A stretch of 64,000 bases of DNA from Clostridium neonatale (GCF_001458595.1 NZ_LN890325.1:83501-147500); one strand, 5' to 3'. Positions 27,146 to 36,743 are shown, numbered from the stretch's first letter. Numbers and translations: made by a program. Notes: generated by a model not told the origin, from the sequence alone.

Positions 27146-27420
27146 ATAAATAATTTAATAGACGATGAATTAACTTATATTATAAATGTATATTTGTCAA
27201 CAAGAATAGCGGGAATATTCTATTTTAGGTTATTAAAAATCACTTAGATATAGGAATGAAGGTACTTTAGACAAGATAGAAAATAAGAAAGATGAATTAA
27301 TATGTAAAAAAATAGTAGATTTATACCTCGATATATAATACAATAATTTTAATATTTACAAAAATACAAATAAGTGTAAGTGGGTATTATTGAAATTTAT
27401 TATGGGGAGAGGGAATATTT

Positions 27421-27615
27421 ATGGGTAAAGTAATAAAAAAATTAAGAGAAGAAAGAAATATGTCACAGGAAGACTTAGCAAAACTGACGTGTATTTTTAA
27501 TCAAACACAAATTAGTAAGATTGAACTTGGCATTAGAGTATTAAAAGAAGATGAAGTAATAATATTTGCAAATATATTTAAAGTCACAATAAGTAAATTA
27601 TATTCTTATAGTTGA
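27421..27615 (+). CDS. Small XRE-family HTH regulator
   Basis: 64 aa Cro/CI-type helix-turn-helix that fills the whole protein: IKKLREERNMSQEDLAKLT then QTQISKIELGIRVLKEDEVIIFANIF. There is no effector domain. It precedes two phage-type replication genes, so it is likely their repressor. A purine-rich GGGGAGAGGG serves as ribosome binding site. Confidence 0.85.
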   Translation: MGKVIKKLREERNMSQEDLAKLTCIFNQTQISKIELGIRVLKEDEVIIFANIFKVTISKLYSYS

Positions 27616-27665
27616 AAAGTTTCATATGATTTAATATTTATTTGATAAAAAGGAGAGCGGGATTT

Positions 27666-28499
27666 ATGGCGGGAAACAAATATTATTGGCTTAAACTTCA
27701 AAACAATTTTTTTGAAAAGGAAGAGATAAAAATACTTTTAGCAATGCAAAATGGAACAATTTATGTAATCATTTACTTAAAATTATTACTTAAAAGCATA
27801 GAAACAGAAGGCGCACTCATATTTAAAAGAACAATACCATATACACCAGAAATGATATCGTCGATTACGGGTGAAAATATAGATATAGTACGGATAGCAA
27901 TAGATATTTTTATAAAGCTTAAGCTTATGGAGAATTTAGAAAATGGAGCTTTGTTTATGAATGAAATACAGAACATGGTTGGGGCTGAATCAAAATGGGC
28001 AGAGATTAAGAGAAAGCAAAGAGAAGAAAAAAAGCAGATACAAGGCAATAAAAACAATAATGTGCATGAAGGTGATAAGAGTGAGCTCATTGAAAATTAT
28101 GGGGAAAACAATATAGAAGTTAAGTTTGAGGACAATGTCCAAGAGGTGTCTGAAAAAAGTCTTATAGAGAAAGAGTCAGATACAGAAATAGAGAAAAAGA
28201 AGAATAAGATATATATGGATCTCACATTTATAGATGACATTATTGACAATGTGAAGATTACACAGGAAGAATATAATAAACTCGGTATGAAGCATGGAAC
28301 TGTTAATGTAAATACAATTATTTTAAAGCTTGATAATTATATAGTTAATGGCAAGAAAAAATATAAAGATCATTACAGAGTGATTAATACCTGGTGTTTA
28401 AATAATACGAAAAACAATAATAAAACTTCATATGGAAAAAATAATGATAAGACTAAAGAAGTAAAAAGTAGAAGTCATAATATGTTTACTTTTGATTAA
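27666..28499 (+). CDS. Phage replisome organizer-like protein
   Basis: 277 aa. The N-terminal ~115 residues (YYWLKLQNNFFEKEEIKILL, an iYLKLLLKSIETEGALI stretch, and TPEMISSITGENIDIVRIAI) match the phage replisome organizer N-terminal domain, a winged-helix origin-binding module. A charged Lys/Glu-rich linker (about 120-180) leads to a C-terminal domain that ends in a basic tail. Such proteins load the helicase encoded next. The ribosome binding site AAAAGGAG precedes ATG 27666; a longer reading frame begins upstream of it at 27642. It is 12 nt before the dnaB-like gene. Confidence 0.85.
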   Translation: MAGNKYYWLKLQNNFFEKEEIKILLAMQNGTIYVIIYLKLLLKSIETEGALIFKRTIPYTPEMISSITGENIDIVRIAIDIFIKLKLMENLENGALFMNEIQNMVGAESKWAEIKRKQREEKKQIQGNKNNNVHEGDKSELIENYGENNIEVKFEDNVQEVSEKSLIEKESDTEIEKKKNKIYMDLTFIDDIIDNVKITQEEYNKLGMKHGTVNVNTIILKLDNYIVNGKKKYKDHYRVINTWCLNNTKNNNKTSYGKNNDKTKEVKSRSHNMFTFD

Positions 28500-28511
28500 G
28501 GAGGTATGGAT

Positions 28512-29801
28512 ATGGGGCAACTGCCACAAAACATTCAGGTTGAAGTTGAGATATTAGGTGGGATAATGCAAAATCCTAATATGCTTACAGAAGTTTTAGA
28601 AAGTGTAACATTTGAGGATTTTTATATTAAAAGACATGTAGTAATTTTTGAAGGTTTATGTAGACTGTTTGCTGAAGGTAAAGATATAAATATAACAATG
28701 CTTATTGATGCCATTGGCAGAGAGAATTTAAAAGATGTTGGAGGAGTAACTTACATTACTGAATTAGCTACAAGCGGATTACTTATAAATCCTGAGAAGT
28801 ATATTGAGATTTTAAAGAATTGTTCATACAGAAGAAAAGCCATAAAGGCAATGCAGAAATATATGAACAAATTTTATGATGATAACGAAAATCCAAATAA
28901 ATTATCTGGTGAGCTTATTAATCTGCTTGTTGATTCATCAACTGTCCACAGTTCAATATTGAATGACACAAAGTTATTAACATTAACTGTGGAAGAAATA
29001 GAAAAAAGATATAAAAACGGTGGACAAATCTCAGGAATGGAAACAGGATTTATAAACTTTGATAGGGCGACTAATGGACTTAAAAAGGGAGAATTAGTTG
29101 TAATTGGCGGAAGGCCATCTATGGGTAAGACCTTAATGGCTCTTAATATAGGAGATAAACTTGCAGAGAAGGGATATTGTGTAGGGCTTATGGAACTTGA
29201 AATGACTCCGGAATCACTAGGATTTAGAAGGCTCGCATATAATTCCAATACCGAAACACAAAAGCTACAGACAGGCAAATTGAATGATGAAGAATTTTAC
29301 AAAGTAGCAGCTGCATTCAACAGACTTGCTAAAAATGATAAAGTATTCACAGACTGTAGCAGTTATCAGAGTATACTCACAATAAAAGCAAAAGCTAAGG
29401 CAATAAAACAATCTCATGGATTAGATTGTTTTATAGTTGATCATTTAACTCTTATGGACATACCTTCTAAAAATAATAGAAGTCAGGAGATTGGTGATGT
29501 TACGAGAGCTTTAAAATTGCTTGCTAAGGAATTAGACATAAATGTAATTCTAGTATGCCAGCTATCAAGGGCAGTTGAATTAAGAAGTAATAAGAGACCT
29601 ATTATGAGTGACTTACGCGAATCAGGGAATATTGAGCAGGATGCAGATTTAATTGTATTTGCATACAGAGATGAGTATTATTATCCAGATACGGAAGAAA
29701 AAAATATTATAGAATGGATTATCTCAAAGCAAAGGAATGGCAGAACAGGTACTCTTAAATTCAGGTATCTTGATAAACTACAAAAAATAGAAAATTTATA
29801 A
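28512..29801 (+). CDS. DnaB-like replicative helicase (phage type)
   Basis: 429 aa hexameric helicase. The N-terminal DnaB domain (LPQNIQVEVEILGGIMQNP, about 3-100) is followed by the RecA-like ATPase with Walker A GGRPSMGKT (199-207), Walker B CFIVDHLTLM, the CQLSRAVELR loop and SDLRESGNIEQDADLI, all intact. AAGGAGG lies 7 nt before ATG 28512; ATG 28506 is too close to it. It is slightly shorter than chromosomal DnaB (about 440-450). Next to the replisome organizer it forms a phage or satellite replication cassette. No integrase, terminase or capsid gene is visible nearby. Confidence 0.92.
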   Translation: MGQLPQNIQVEVEILGGIMQNPNMLTEVLESVTFEDFYIKRHVVIFEGLCRLFAEGKDINITMLIDAIGRENLKDVGGVTYITELATSGLLINPEKYIEILKNCSYRRKAIKAMQKYMNKFYDDNENPNKLSGELINLLVDSSTVHSSILNDTKLLTLTVEEIEKRYKNGGQISGMETGFINFDRATNGLKKGELVVIGGRPSMGKTLMALNIGDKLAEKGYCVGLMELEMTPESLGFRRLAYNSNTETQKLQTGKLNDEEFYKVAAAFNRLAKNDKVFTDCSSYQSILTIKAKAKAIKQSHGLDCFIVDHLTLMDIPSKNNRSQEIGDVTRALKLLAKELDINVILVCQLSRAVELRSNKRPIMSDLRESGNIEQDADLIVFAYRDEYYYPDTEEKNIIEWIISKQRNGRTGTLKFRYLDKLQKIENL

Positions 29802-29825
29802 TTCATAGCTTTATAAAATAAAAAG

Positions 29826-29867
29826 CAGATGTAATTTTCAAATAAAGTAAAATTACATCTGTTTTTT
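29826..29867. terminator. Bidirectional terminator between dnaB-like and sigma genes
   Basis: 13-bp perfect stem CAGATGTAATTTT / AAAATTACATCTG with T6 on the plus strand and A/T-rich flank on the other, between convergent genes. Confidence 0.85.
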
Positions 29868-29880
29868 GTTGTCTCATTTT

Positions 29881-30471
29881 TTATGAAAGATAAGAAAGTG
29901 AACTATTAGAAATAAGTCGATTGTAAATCTTATTTAAAATAATTTGCTTGTCTTTATAAACTTTACTATAACTTATGTTTTTCAATTCTGAATAAGCTTT
30001 AAGTGAATATCCTTTAATAAAAATAAAGTTTATTAATTCTTGTTCTTCAGAGGTAAGAGTTTTTAATGATGCTTTTAATATATCGCAGTCAATTTTATTC
30101 ATGATTAATTCATCTAGGTCTATTTCTTCTGACTTTAGTATGCTTTGTAATTCATCAGTTAAATGTATTAAATTAGAAGAAGCAATTGAACTCTTCTTTA
30201 AATTACATTTAACAAGGTCCTTTAAATTATTTTTTATTGCATTAATTGAATAGGCAACAAATCTATGTTTGTTTTCATCATAAAGTAAAAGACATTTAGC
30301 TATACTTTTGTAACATTCACTTTTAATATCATCAAAGTCATAACCATTTAAATGAACTTTACTAGAAATGTTTATTATGAATGGTTCAAACTCCTTTAAA
30401 AGTTCCTCTTGTGCAGTTTTATCATTGGCTTTAGATTTCTTAACTAAATTTTCTACATAATCATAATCCAA
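29881..30471 (-). CDS. Sigma-70 family-like RNA polymerase sigma factor
   Basis: 196 aa. Region 2-like N-terminal part (about 20-90: EELLKEFEPFIINISSKV, DFDDIKSECYKSIAKCLLLYDE, FVAYSINAIKNNLKDLVK) and region 4-like C-terminus (about 140-190: LTSEEQELINFIFIKGYSLKAYSELKNISYSKVYKDK). Size and layout resemble small clostridial alternative sigmas (TcdR/UviA/BotR group or phage late regulators), but I cannot place it in one. No anti-sigma gene is adjacent. GGAGG precedes the ATG. A 15-bp dyad (30532-30546) upstream could be an operator. Confidence 0.75.
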   Translation of the reverse strand: MDYDYVENLVKKSKANDKTAQEELLKEFEPFIINISSKVHLNGYDFDDIKSECYKSIAKCLLLYDENKHRFVAYSINAIKNNLKDLVKCNLKKSSIASSNLIHLTDELQSILKSEEIDLDELIMNKIDCDILKASLKTLTSEEQELINFIFIKGYSLKAYSELKNISYSKVYKDKQIILNKIYNRLISNSSLSYLS

Positions 30472-30531
30472 GGGTAGAAATCCTCCTTAAATAACATAAT
30501 AAAATATATAGTTAATTTTAGATAAAACCAC

Positions 30532-30546
30532 TATATACAGTATATA
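30532..30546. promoter_or_regulatory. 15-bp dyad upstream of the sigma gene
   Basis: TATATAC-A-GTATATA, perfect, 60 nt before the sigma-like gene. An unused AGGAGG (30559-30564) follows, facing rightward with only a six-codon ORF after it. Confidence 0.4.
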
Positions 30547-30698
30547 CGACTTTTAATAGGAGGTACTACTTGTAAATGAATAATAGTCTGAAATAGAATA
30601 TTGGCTAGGTGAAATAAACGGTGATATAATTAATTTGCTAAATTATAGAATACAAAAAAAGAATGATTATTTTTAAAATTCAAAGGAGGAGGGTTTCT

Positions 30699-32684
30699 AT
30701 GACTGGGTATTCTAAAAGATTAATGATGATTAAACAGAGATGGATTAATTCACTTCCAACCATCATAGTTTCTATTTTTTTATTTTTTTCAATTCTTAAA
30801 TTGTTTGGAATAGTACATGTGATAATGACATCTTTTTTAACACTTGTATTTAGAATTCGCCACACTCAGGATTTTAATTTTAGAGAACTGTTAAGGTCTT
30901 ATTTACTTATGATATTAGTGTGTTTTTTTTCTTTTTTAGCAACAATAAATATTGAGTTATGCATAATTTGTAACTTATGCGTACCTTTCTTTTTAGTATA
31001 TATGATGACTAATAAGTTTACTCCAAAATCTTATTTTGTTTATACGATGGAGTTTGTTTTTCTTCAATTAATTCCGATTTCATTTTCTAGTTTTTTAATG
31101 CGTTTTGTTGCATTAATTTATGGATTTATTGTGGTTACTTTTAGTTTATATATTCATAAATATATCATGAAAAGAAAGAGACATTTTGGAACAGTACGTA
31201 AAGGGATGAAAAATTTATCAGCACAATTGGATAAAATGTTGAGAAATGAAAGCTTCAGTGCTGAAAAAGAAGAATTGGTTCAAATGATGTATCATATGAA
31301 CCAGGTTATTTACAGTACTCGTAATTATTCATATTTAGCTAATGGCTATGGTAAAATAAATTATTGGTTTATGATTGTTTTTCAAAGATTTCATTATTAT
31401 ATGAACAATTTTATTTCGGGAGATATTTCTGATAATGATAAGGTATATTACAATAATTTAAAGGATATTTTTTCTTTTATGGAGACTAGAATAAATCTAG
31501 AAGATAATTCATTTTTAATAGAAAGAATTAATTATTTTAAGAAAAATTATTATTTATCTGATTTGAAATCCGAACAAGCAATGAATTCAATTTTAGGGCT
31601 TTTGACTTATGCTTTATCAGATTTGCGATATGTATCTATTAATAAATCAGAAGAAAAATGGAAATTACCTAAAAAAGTATTTTCAATACAAGGATTTCGC
31701 AATTTCTTAAGAATTGACCTATTTCAATTAAGATTTGCTTTACGATTATCCCTCGTTTTATGCATATCATTTCTTTTTTGTCGTGTAACAAAATTAAATC
31801 ATGGATATTGGTATCCAATGAGCGCATTTTTAATGTTAATGCCAAATTCAGAGGAGAGTCTTTTAAAGATAAATAACCGTATTTTAGGGACAATCGCGGG
31901 AAGCTGTATAACTTTGGTTTTAGGACATGTTTTTCATGGATTAAATCAATATATGATTATTATTTTATTAATGACATGCTTGATGTATTATGCACCTGTA
32001 ACATCTTGGACAATGCCTATGTATGCAACTTGTTATGGAATGGCTCTTGCAATGACATCGCTTAAAGTAGAATTAGTTATTGAATTAAGACTTATATATG
32101 TAATTTTAGCTGGAATAACTACCATTTTAGCTAATCGTTATTTACTTCCAAATACAATTAAAGTAGAATTTTATAAAAATATTAATTCATTATTTGATTT
32201 AGATGTTGAATTAATAGATGAAATACAAAAGAGTGGAAGAGAAGAATGTGACTTTAATATTTTCAGAGATTTGATTATTAATTCACGTTTATTGAGTGAA
32301 GAAATAGAAGTTTATATGAAAAATAATTTAAATAGCCAAGATAATGAATTTTATTCAAGATTAATACCAATTCAATATCGTTTTATTGAAGAAATTGAAC
32401 AATTGAATAGCTATATTTATATGCATCAAGAACAATTAGATTTAGATGATAATATGATTTTGCAAGAGATCTTTAAAAACTTAAAAGATTCAATTAAAAG
32501 AATTCGTTTTAGTTATACTCACAATGAGCTGAATTCTTTTATGCAAACTGATAAAAATTTCCGTGCTTTTGGGCAATTAGATGATCATTTATATTTAAAT
32601 ACTATATTTTTTAATTGTATGGAAACAATAGAGAATCTAGAAAAAATAAGTTCTGAAATAAAAATGCAAAATATAATGAAATAG
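30699..32684 (+). CDS. FUSC-family membrane protein
   Basis: 661 aa. Two membrane blocks of several hydrophobic segments (about 20-150 and 350-480) are separated and followed by long helical cytosolic domains. The second block (LRFALRLSLVLCISFLFCRV, HGYWYPMSAFLML, NRILGTIAGSCITLVLG) matches the FUSC/aromatic acid exporter family. AAAGGAGGAGGG lies just before ATG 30699; the reading frame extends upstream to 30663 but the ribosome binding site decides. No membrane-fusion partner is nearby, as usual in Gram-positives. The substrate is unknown. Confidence 0.88.
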   Translation: MTGYSKRLMMIKQRWINSLPTIIVSIFLFFSILKLFGIVHVIMTSFLTLVFRIRHTQDFNFRELLRSYLLMILVCFFSFLATINIELCIICNLCVPFFLVYMMTNKFTPKSYFVYTMEFVFLQLIPISFSSFLMRFVALIYGFIVVTFSLYIHKYIMKRKRHFGTVRKGMKNLSAQLDKMLRNESFSAEKEELVQMMYHMNQVIYSTRNYSYLANGYGKINYWFMIVFQRFHYYMNNFISGDISDNDKVYYNNLKDIFSFMETRINLEDNSFLIERINYFKKNYYLSDLKSEQAMNSILGLLTYALSDLRYVSINKSEEKWKLPKKVFSIQGFRNFLRIDLFQLRFALRLSLVLCISFLFCRVTKLNHGYWYPMSAFLMLMPNSEESLLKINNRILGTIAGSCITLVLGHVFHGLNQYMIIILLMTCLMYYAPVTSWTMPMYATCYGMALAMTSLKVELVIELRLIYVILAGITTILANRYLLPNTIKVEFYKNINSLFDLDVELIDEIQKSGREECDFNIFRDLIINSRLLSEEIEVYMKNNLNSQDNEFYSRLIPIQYRFIEEIEQLNSYIYMHQEQLDLDDNMILQEIFKNLKDSIKRIRFSYTHNELNSFMQTDKNFRAFGQLDDHLYLNTIFFNCMETIENLEKISSEIKMQNIMK

Positions 32685-32750
32685 TAATTTAACTTCTAAA
32701 TTATTTAGATACGACCATATTTATCCTTGAATTTGTGCTGATTTCTGAGT

Positions 32751-32779
32751 TTGACTAGTAATTGCAACAGGTATATGAT
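32751..32779 (+). promoter_or_regulatory. Promoter of the MATE pump gene
   Basis: TTGACT (32751-32756), 17 nt, TATGAT (32774-32779), 42 nt before the GTG start. Confidence 0.6.
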
Positions 32780-32820
32780 ATAAGCAATTATCAAACTACA
32801 CTTAGAAATGGGGGAATAGT

Positions 32821-34197
32821 GTGGCTAAGAAAAGATACGAGATGGATATGTGCAATGGCCCTTTGACAGGAAAAATTTTAATGTTCACTTTTCCGTTAAT
32901 GCTCTCTAATATAATGCAATTATTGTTCAATGCTGTTGATATGATTGTAGTTGGTCGTTATTGCGGAAGTAATGCATTGGCAGCAGTAGGGTCTACAGGA
33001 TCTCTGGTAAATTTACTTATAAATCTTTTTGTAGGATTATCTGTTGGTGCAAATGTACTTGTTGCACGGTATTATGGAGCTCATAATAAAAAAGATTTAA
33101 GAGAAATTGTTCATACAGCTGTAGCAACTAGCATAATTGGAGGATTTATTTTAACTATAATTGGAGTGGTTTTAGCAAAACCATTACTTATAATGATGCA
33201 GACTCCAGAAGAAGTTTTGGGACAAGCAACCTTATATTTAAGAGTATATTTTTTAGGAATGCCTGTTATATCTTTGTATAATTTTGGAAGTGCAATTTTA
33301 CGTGCTATTGGAGACACAAGGCATCCATTATATTACCTTACAATTGCAGGAGTAATTAATGCATTATTGAATATAGTTTTTGTTGTATACTGTGGAATGG
33401 GAGTTGCAGGATCTGCTCTAGCCACAATTATTGCCGAAGCAGTATCTTCAGGAATGGTTGTTATATGTCTTGTAAGAAATGAAGGAATATGCCGACTTAA
33501 AATTAAGGAGGTAAAAATACATAAAGTAAAGCTTAAGAAGATGATACAAATTGGCGCACCAGCAGGAATTCAAGGAACAGTATTTTCGCTATCTAATGTA
33601 TTAATTCAGTCATCAATAAATTCATTTGGATCAGTTGCAATGGCGGGAAGTTCAGCGTCGGCTAACATTGAAAACTTTGTATATATGTCTATGAATTCTT
33701 TCCACCATACAGCTCTTAACTTTACAGGTCAGAATGTGGGAGCTAAGAAATATGATCGTGTTAATAAGATCTTAATATTGTGTATTGGATTAGTAGCGTT
33801 AGTTGGAATTATAATTGGCGGCGGAGTATGCTTAGGGGCAAGAACTCTTTTGGGATTTTATACTAAAGACCCAGAAGTAATTAAATATGGTATACTTAGG
33901 CTTACAATAATTTGTTCTACATATTTTCTTTGCGGAACCATGGATACTGTGGTTGGTGTTTTAAGAGGACTTGGATATGCAGCAGTTCCAATGGTGGTTT
34001 CAATTATTGGTGCATGCGGACTTAGAATTGTTTGGATTGTCACTATATTTGCTAAATTTAGATCACTTGAAATATTATATTTATCATATCCTGTAACTTG
34101 GATAATAACCACAATAGCACATATTATATGTTTCTTTATAATTAAAAAAAAGATATTAATGAAGAGAGAGAATCAGTTAATTAGTGAACCAGTATAA
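32821..34197 (+). CDS. MATE-family efflux transporter
   Basis: 458 aa with twelve predicted membrane segments in two MatE repeats (about 15-175 and 240-400). NVLVARYYGAH and AMAGSSASANIENFVYMSMNSF are typical of the NorM/DinF-like branch. It exports cationic drugs or toxins in exchange for Na+ or H+. It starts with GTG, preceded by GGGGGAAT. The gene has its own promoter and a terminator. Confidence 0.93.
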   Translation: MAKKRYEMDMCNGPLTGKILMFTFPLMLSNIMQLLFNAVDMIVVGRYCGSNALAAVGSTGSLVNLLINLFVGLSVGANVLVARYYGAHNKKDLREIVHTAVATSIIGGFILTIIGVVLAKPLLIMMQTPEEVLGQATLYLRVYFLGMPVISLYNFGSAILRAIGDTRHPLYYLTIAGVINALLNIVFVVYCGMGVAGSALATIIAEAVSSGMVVICLVRNEGICRLKIKEVKIHKVKLKKMIQIGAPAGIQGTVFSLSNVLIQSSINSFGSVAMAGSSASANIENFVYMSMNSFHHTALNFTGQNVGAKKYDRVNKILILCIGLVALVGIIIGGGVCLGARTLLGFYTKDPEVIKYGILRLTIICSTYFLCGTMDTVVGVLRGLGYAAVPMVVSIIGACGLRIVWIVTIFAKFRSLEILYLSYPVTWIITTIAHIICFFIIKKKILMKRENQLISEPV

Positions 34198-34231
34198 TAT
34201 ATAGAAGAACTGATTTTTGAAAATTTGATTT

Positions 34232-34284
34232 TAGCACAATATAATTTGTTTAAATTTAATTATTATATTGTGTTGCTTTTTATT
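34232..34284 (+). terminator. Terminator of the MATE gene
   Basis: Stem around CACAATATAAT / ATTATATTGTG extended by G-U pairs, then TTTTTATTTT. Confidence 0.7.
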
Positions 34285-34305
34285 TTGGAAAAAATTTTCT
34301 TTTTG

Positions 34306-34334
34306 TTGATAGTGTAAATCATCAGTGATAAGAT
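34306..34334 (+). promoter_or_regulatory. Promoter of luxS
   Basis: TTGATA (34306-34311), 17 nt, TAAGAT (34329-34334), 52 nt before the start. Confidence 0.5.
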
Positions 34335-34385
34335 GTAATATATATATAGAAAATATGATATTAAATTTGAATGGGAGTGATATTT

Positions 34386-34865
34386 ATGGAGAAAATAGCA
34401 AGTTTTACGATAAATCATTTAAAGCTTTTACCAGGAGTTTATGTTTCAAGAAAAGATAAATTTGGAGATGTGGTTCTTACTACTTTTGATCTTAGAATGA
34501 CTAGACCTAACTGTGAGCCAGTTATGAATACTGCCGAAATGCATGCAATAGAACATTTAGCAGCTACATTTTTAAGAAATCATAAAGAATTTTCAGAGAA
34601 AACAGTTTACTTTGGACCAATGGGGTGTAGAACTGGTTTTTATCTAATTTTAAGTGGTGATTATGAATCTAAAGATATAGTAGGGCTTATGACTGAATTA
34701 TATAAGTTCATTGCAGAATTTGAAGGAGATATTCCTGGCGCTTCTGCTAGAGATTGTGGTAATTATTTAGATATGAACTTACCAATGGCAAAATATTTAG
34801 CAAAGAAATATCTTAATGATGTTTTATTAAATATAACTGACGAAAGATTAGTATATCCAGAATAA
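34386..34865 (+). CDS. luxS: S-ribosylhomocysteine lyase
   Basis: 159 aa, typical length. It splits S-ribosylhomocysteine into homocysteine and DPD, the precursor of autoinducer-2, in the activated methyl cycle. The metal ligands H53 and H57 (HAIEH) and C124 (ARDCGNY) and the catalytic C81 (MGCRTGFY) are present. GGGAGTG precedes ATG 34386 and lies within a longer in-frame ORF from 34371. It stands alone, without pfs or metK. Confidence 0.97.
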   Translation: MEKIASFTINHLKLLPGVYVSRKDKFGDVVLTTFDLRMTRPNCEPVMNTAEMHAIEHLAATFLRNHKEFSEKTVYFGPMGCRTGFYLILSGDYESKDIVGLMTELYKFIAEFEGDIPGASARDCGNYLDMNLPMAKYLAKKYLNDVLLNITDERLVYPE

Positions 34866-34936
34866 AATCAGAGTTTAGAGTAAAATAACCGAAATTAAAT
34901 ATATGATAGGCTCGATTGCGTAAATATTTCATCTAA

Positions 34937-35028
34937 AAATTCCAATGAAAGAGGTTGCATCCAAAACCGTTTGCTCCAATAACAAGTATTAGACAAACAA
35001 TTTTGGAACAACCTCTTTCAAGGAATTT
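34937..35028. other. Long imperfect hairpin element
   Basis: Nested pairing: AAATTCC/GGAATTT, TGAAAGAGGTTG/CAACCTCTTTCA (12 bp, 34946-34957 with 35009-35020), CCAAAA/TTTTGG, GTTTG/CAAAC and a 20-nt loop. Smaller hairpins follow up to about 35150 (CCAAATC/GATTTGG, TCGCT/AGCGA, ATGAATA/TATTCAT). The segment is visibly less AT-rich than its surroundings. It could be an RNA gene, a MITE-like repeat or an insertion-sequence end. Short open frames on both strands (to 82 codons) lack ribosome binding sites. Confidence 0.55.
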
Positions 35029-35255
35029 AAAAGATAAAATATTTAATGCAATACTACGCCTAAGCAGAGAACCCAAATCTGTGATTTGGTGTGAATCGCT
35101 TACCCAGCGAATGAATATGAGTGGGGTATTCATATATTTAATTTCTTTGTTTTTCTTTAAACTAATTCTTAATTTAATCTGTAAAATGTATTATAACTGT
35201 TAATTTATTTAAAAAGAGTCGCTATGCTACTACAAGTTGGGACTCAAAATATAAG

Positions 35256-35305
35256 AATACAAGACTATGAGAATATATATTTTTGTATTCTCATAGTCTT
35301 GTATT
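35256..35305. terminator. Hairpin between luxS region and methyltransferase
   Basis: 20-bp perfect stem (35256-35275 with 35286-35305) around ACAAGACTATGAGAATA, located where the leftward methyltransferase gene should terminate. Confidence 0.7.
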
Positions 35306-35353
35306 TCTAATGTTTTGAAGTATAGATTTAAATTAATTCGGAGTATAATACTT

Positions 35354-36307
35354 TTAAGCCTTAAGGACTTTTATATATCTAACAAAATTTCCTTTAGAAA
35401 CTGAACATTCATCAACAATTGTAAACCCAGCGTCAATAATATATTTATCTAAATCTTCGAAAGTAACTAAAATAACTCTATCTGCAAGTCTATGAGCTGT
35501 GTTAATAAGTGCAACTTGAGCTTCACGTGTTGTTGGTGTGAATAATCCATAAGGAAGATCAAGAATTGCAGCATCATATTTTTCTTTTATATCATGCATA
35601 TTTCCGCTTGTGATTACATTATCATAACCAAAGAATTCTAAATTTCTTTGTGCATTTTCTGCAATGCTATTATTAAGTTCATATCCAACAACATCTATGC
35701 CCATAGAGAGAGCTTCGATTACTACAGTTCCAACACCGCAACATGGATCAATTAATTTTAAGGATAAATCATTTTTCACTGCTATATTAACCAAAGTTCG
35801 TGCTACTTTTAGACTTAAAGAATTTGAATATGAGCAAGGCTTTCTATCATGAATATGCCATTGAAAATCATTTTTTATATATTCTCCAAAAATCCATTTA
35901 TCATCAACCTTTGTAATGCCAAGAAGAACTTTTGGATTATGTATATCTGGGAAGCCAGTCACAACATATCCTATTTCATAAACACTTTTTAACCTATCTT
36001 CATATGGTATGTTTCCATGTTCAAGTTTTACATAACAAACTTTGAAATCATCATAAGATAAATTATCTTGGGTGATTTTTTTTACTATTTTTTCCAGAGA
36101 ATCTTCTTTATATATTATAGATATCATTTCTTTTATGAATGTACTTCTAGAAGGATTTACATATATATCTGAGAATAGATATTTATTCTCAGGAATCTTG
36201 TTAAACAAACATTTCATTTCCATCATGCATAATTCTTCTTCAAATTTTGGATTGTAATTAATTAAGTATAGGTATTCTTTATTCAAGTTTTTAACCTCAT
36301 ATTTCAT
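35354..36307 (-). CDS. TRM11-like SAM-dependent (RNA) methyltransferase
   Basis: 317 aa. The C-terminal Rossmann methyltransferase domain has motif I DPCCGVGTV (187-195), acidic motif II VVGYE and catalytic motif IV DLPYG (250-254), the form used by UPF0020/TRM11 N2-guanine methyltransferases. The N-terminal ~150 residues lack an obvious THUMP signature, although a divergent one is possible. The likely target is tRNA or rRNA guanine; this is family-level inference. It is monocistronic, leftward. Confidence 0.82.
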   Translation of the reverse strand: MKYEVKNLNKEYLYLINYNPKFEEELCMMEMKCLFNKIPENKYLFSDIYVNPSRSTFIKEMISIIYKEDSLEKIVKKITQDNLSYDDFKVCYVKLEHGNIPYEDRLKSVYEIGYVVTGFPDIHNPKVLLGITKVDDKWIFGEYIKNDFQWHIHDRKPCSYSNSLSLKVARTLVNIAVKNDLSLKLIDPCCGVGTVVIEALSMGIDVVGYELNNSIAENAQRNLEFFGYDNVITSGNMHDIKEKYDAAILDLPYGLFTPTTREAQVALINTAHRLADRVILVTFEDLDKYIIDAGFTIVDECSVSKGNFVRYIKVLKA

Positions 36308-36685
36308 ATTAGTAAATTTATAGTTTTTATAGTATATAGTTTAACACAATTTTTTTATTCTTTAGGAATTTATATATTATAGGGTTATTATATCATAGTC
36401 GACTTGGCGATTTTTTTATTTAACATAAATTGTGAGATTATTAATTAATTTAAAATTTTATAGTTATAGATCTAGAAGGATACCCAAACAAAAGGACAGA
36501 TAAAACATACATGAATATATGCAACTTACATTGAGAAAATATCTAAATATAATGAAAAAGAATAAATTAATAATTAATATAAAAGTTAAATTATTTAAGG
36601 ATTAATTATTAAACTTATGAGTATAGATAAAAATACTTATTAAGTGAATACTATTTGATAATATAAGATTTTGTTTAAGAAAATA
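36308..36685. other. Gene-free AT-rich gap
   Basis: About 380 nt between the divergent methyltransferase and ferritin genes. I see no ORF, strong hairpin or RNA gene; only the promoter regions of the two genes are expected here. Confidence 0.5.
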
Positions 36686-36714
36686 TTGCCATTAACATAA
36701 CTTAGGTATACAAT
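36686..36714 (+). promoter_or_regulatory. Promoter of the ferritin gene
   Basis: TTGCCA (36686-36691), 17 nt, TACAAT (36709-36714), 30 nt before ATG. I do not see a clear Fur or PerR box. Confidence 0.55.
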
Positions 36715-36743
36715 TAAATTGATAAATAAAGGAGTGATTAAAC

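Noticed and set aside
34933..35203. Open frames on both strands (66 and 82 codons)
   Set aside because: They run through a strongly structured non-coding segment, have no ribosome binding site and no recognisable product.
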